From: Candidatus Nitrosopolaris nunavutensis
GTDB taxonomy: Archaea > Thermoproteota > Nitrososphaeria > Nitrososphaerales > Nitrososphaeraceae
Direction: 5' to 3'
Length of the DNA stretch: 7,218 bases
Assembly: GCA_002501855.1 (NCBI GenBank)
Contig: DAOM01000186.1
Location: 1 to 7,218 of the forward strand
Made by a program: the position numbers and the translations under genes. The notes beneath the pieces were generated by a model. The model made no database searches, had not been told where the DNA came from, and saw only the letters and a program-made list of their open reading frames with translations. Below are positions 5,908-7,218 of this stretch, one piece after another; position 1 is the first letter of the stretch; each line of letters starts with the position of its first letter.

Positions 5908-6252
5908 TAACGAACGAGTTTTAGGCAGCAAATGATATAATCAGTCCACAGGCACTAGGCATTCAATAAGAGTTAATCTGAGAAGGTGAGGTTAAGGATA
6001 TTCTCAATGTAGCTCGAATACCGCTTAAACACAGAGAGTAGATAATCTATTTGGAATACCGTTTAGAGCAAGGAGAAGTCGTGATAAAATAGCTTGACAA
6101 GACATTTTTCAATTAGCTGATGATTTTTATGGTCATTCATATTGTCGCCAGAAAAGTAGAAGTGAGTTACTATGTATCGATGCTAGTATTCTAATTTTGT
6201 ACTGTAATGTAATACTCGCCCGTAAACTGTTGAAACTAAGTTTGCCGCACTT
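5908..6252. other. 345-base spacer between convergent ferritin-like and molybdoenzyme genes
   Basis: No open frame of useful length and no RNA gene is seen. The spacer lies between two converging 3' ends, so terminators rather than promoters are expected; short T runs occur near 6104-6108 and 6124-6128. It contains the small direct repeat at 6016-6068. A TGATGA near 6118 has no partner D box and is not a C/D RNA. Confidence 0.5.
6016..6068 (+). repeat. Short direct repeat, two imperfect copies 38 bases apart
   Basis: GAATACCGCTTAAAC (6016-6030) and GAATACCGTTTAGAG (6054-6068) share an exact 8-base core and match at 12 of 15 positions. The 38-base spacing is not a whole number of helical turns in an obvious way. 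They could be protein-binding half-sites or a chance match. Confidence 0.3.
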
Positions 6253-7218
6253 TTATATATTGATCATATGGTATCCTGTTGCTCCGTCTGGGAATGGCGG
6301 TCTTACCTCAGCTGTTTGGACTTTTCCTGTTTTGTCAGTTGCTCTAACGACAATTCTGTAATTCCCTTGAGCTGTGGCTGGAGTGAATCCTGCAGTCCAC
6401 AGGACCCACGTATATTTTGAGAGCGGATCCTTTATGCTAGCTGATTTCCAAGTGACACCACCATCTGTGCTCACCTCAACCTTTGCTATCCCTCGATCTC
6501 CTGCAAAAGCTATCCCTGCAACCGGCACCTTTTGACCAGGTACGATATTTATATTCTCTACGTCTAAATTTCTAAATCTAACCCTTACTGGTGCCTGTCC
6601 TGGGATAACTATGAACGAATGAGTATCTTCCGTAGCTACATTAGTCCAACCATTCCTAGCCCAATAACCTTCATAAACATTATCAACAAGCTCCATCTCG
6701 GTTATCCACTTTGGATTCATCATTCCGTACAAACCAGGGACAATAGCTCTAACAGGATAGCCGTGTTCCGAAGTAAGAGGAGCTAAATTCATCTCATAGG
6801 CCAATATGCTCCCGTCCAAAAGTCCTCTTTCCAAAGGTATTCCGACATCGTAACCATCGTAACATCTGACTGCTATGTATTTTGCTCCTGGCTTCACCTG
6901 TGCCTTCTGGAGCACATCCTTCAACCGTACGCCCTTCCACAATGCTGTACTTGTCAAATCCCCTCCTATTTTGTTGCTTACGCACTGTAGCGTGGCATAC
7001 TCTTTGACTGAGGGCATAGACTTTATCTCTTCATAAGTGATTGTCAAGGGGTTGTTAACTAGCCCTTTCACAGTAAGTGTCCAAGAAATTGCATCAACCA
7101 CAGGTACTATAGGATTTATGTCTATTCTGTAGAATAGATATGTTGGTGTTACTTCCGAATCAAGAAGAGGTGCTAGTCTGGGATCTTCAAAACCCAAAGG
7201 TTTGGATTTTGATTGCAA
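6253..7218 (-). CDS. Sulfite-oxidase-family molybdopterin-dependent oxidoreductase, N-terminus outside window
   Basis: This is a Mo-cofactor enzyme of the sulfite oxidase/YedY superfamily; the substrate is unknown. The frame is open to the right edge, so the N-terminus, including any signal peptide or membrane anchor, is missing; the TTG at the edge is not a real start. Numbering from the edge, the oxidoreductase domain spans ~45-185: the Mo-ligand Cys is C79 in LQCVSNKIGG, followed by LWKGVRLKDVL, AVRCYDGYDVGIPLE and HGYPVRAIVPGLYGMMNPKW, all typical of the cofactor pocket. A C-terminal immunoglobulin-like Mo-co dimerisation domain (~205-321) contains VAGIAFAGDRGIAKVEVSTD and GGVTW. Such enzymes usually act outside the membrane after Tat export, and tatC is about 1.1 kb downstream on the same strand. 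LQCVSN-type relatives often pass electrons to cytochromes or copper proteins; none is seen here. The family is secure; the reaction is not. Confidence 0.92.
   Translation of the reverse strand: MQSKSKPLGFEDPRLAPLLDSEVTPTYLFYRIDINPIVPVVDAISWTLTVKGLVNNPLTITYEEIKSMPSVKEYATLQCVSNKIGGDLTSTALWKGVRLKDVLQKAQVKPGAKYIAVRCYDGYDVGIPLERGLLDGSILAYEMNLAPLTSEHGYPVRAIVPGLYGMMNPKWITEMELVDNVYEGYWARNGWTNVATEDTHSFIVIPGQAPVRVRFRNLDVENINIVPGQKVPVAGIAFAGDRGIAKVEVSTDGGVTWKSASIKDPLSKYTWVLWTAGFTPATAQGNYRIVVRATDKTGKVQTAEVRPPFPDGATGYHMINI

Noticed and set aside
5412..5931. Three minus-strand frames antisense to the ferritin-like gene
   Set aside because: The plus strand has a complete di-iron ligand set and a Shine-Dalgarno; the minus frames are shadows.
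6794..6985. 63-codon second minus-strand frame inside the molybdoenzyme gene
   Set aside because: It overlaps the conserved Mo-cofactor domain in another frame, with no start signal.
1..7218. CRISPR array, insertion sequence, attachment site or replication origin
   Set aside because: No regularly spaced repeats, transposase motifs, terminal inverted repeats or origin-type repeat clusters were found on either strand.

Overview
The window looks like part of an archaeal chromosome, most likely an ammonia-oxidising Nitrososphaerota (Thaumarchaeota) of the Nitrososphaera/Nitrosocosmicus type. The replication factor C large subunit is an archaeal/eukaryotic clamp-loader gene. The DNA is AT-rich. 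Several genes lack a Shine-Dalgarno and have a TATA-like element about 28-35 bases before the start, as expected for leaderless or short-leader archaeal mRNAs. The receiver-domain style and the LQCVSN-type molybdoenzyme also fit this group, but the genus is inference.

Layout, left to right. The 3' part of glmS (1-800, +) is followed 8 bases later by a response-regulator-like gene (809-1546, +). A 707-base stretch without a convincing gene (1547-2253) holds possible decayed or very small minus-strand reading frames. rfcL (2254-3495, +) ends in a hairpin plus T run. A second gene-poor stretch (3496-4331) contains what looks like a frameshifted gene remnant. tatC (4332-5117, -) is divergent from a bacterioferritin-like gene (5437-5907, +). 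After a 345-base spacer, a sulfite-oxidase-type molybdopterin enzyme (6253-7218, -) runs off the right edge, so its N-terminus is not visible. The six confident genes cover about 69% of the window.

The genes serve mostly separate housekeeping roles: amino-sugar synthesis (GlmS), signalling (receiver protein), DNA replication (RfcL), export of folded proteins (TatC) and iron or oxidative-stress handling (ferritin-like protein). One functional link is plausible: sulfite-oxidase/YedY-type molybdoenzymes are commonly exported by the Tat pathway, and tatC lies on the same strand only about 1.1 kb away. The signal peptide that would test this is outside the window.

I did not find a convincing new multi-gene system. 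The points most worth a second look are the receiver protein (hydrophobic N-terminal extension built on a 63-base-period repeat, and loss of the conserved switch Thr), the decayed-looking reading frames in the two gene-poor stretches, and the haem-ligand loss in the ferritin-like protein.
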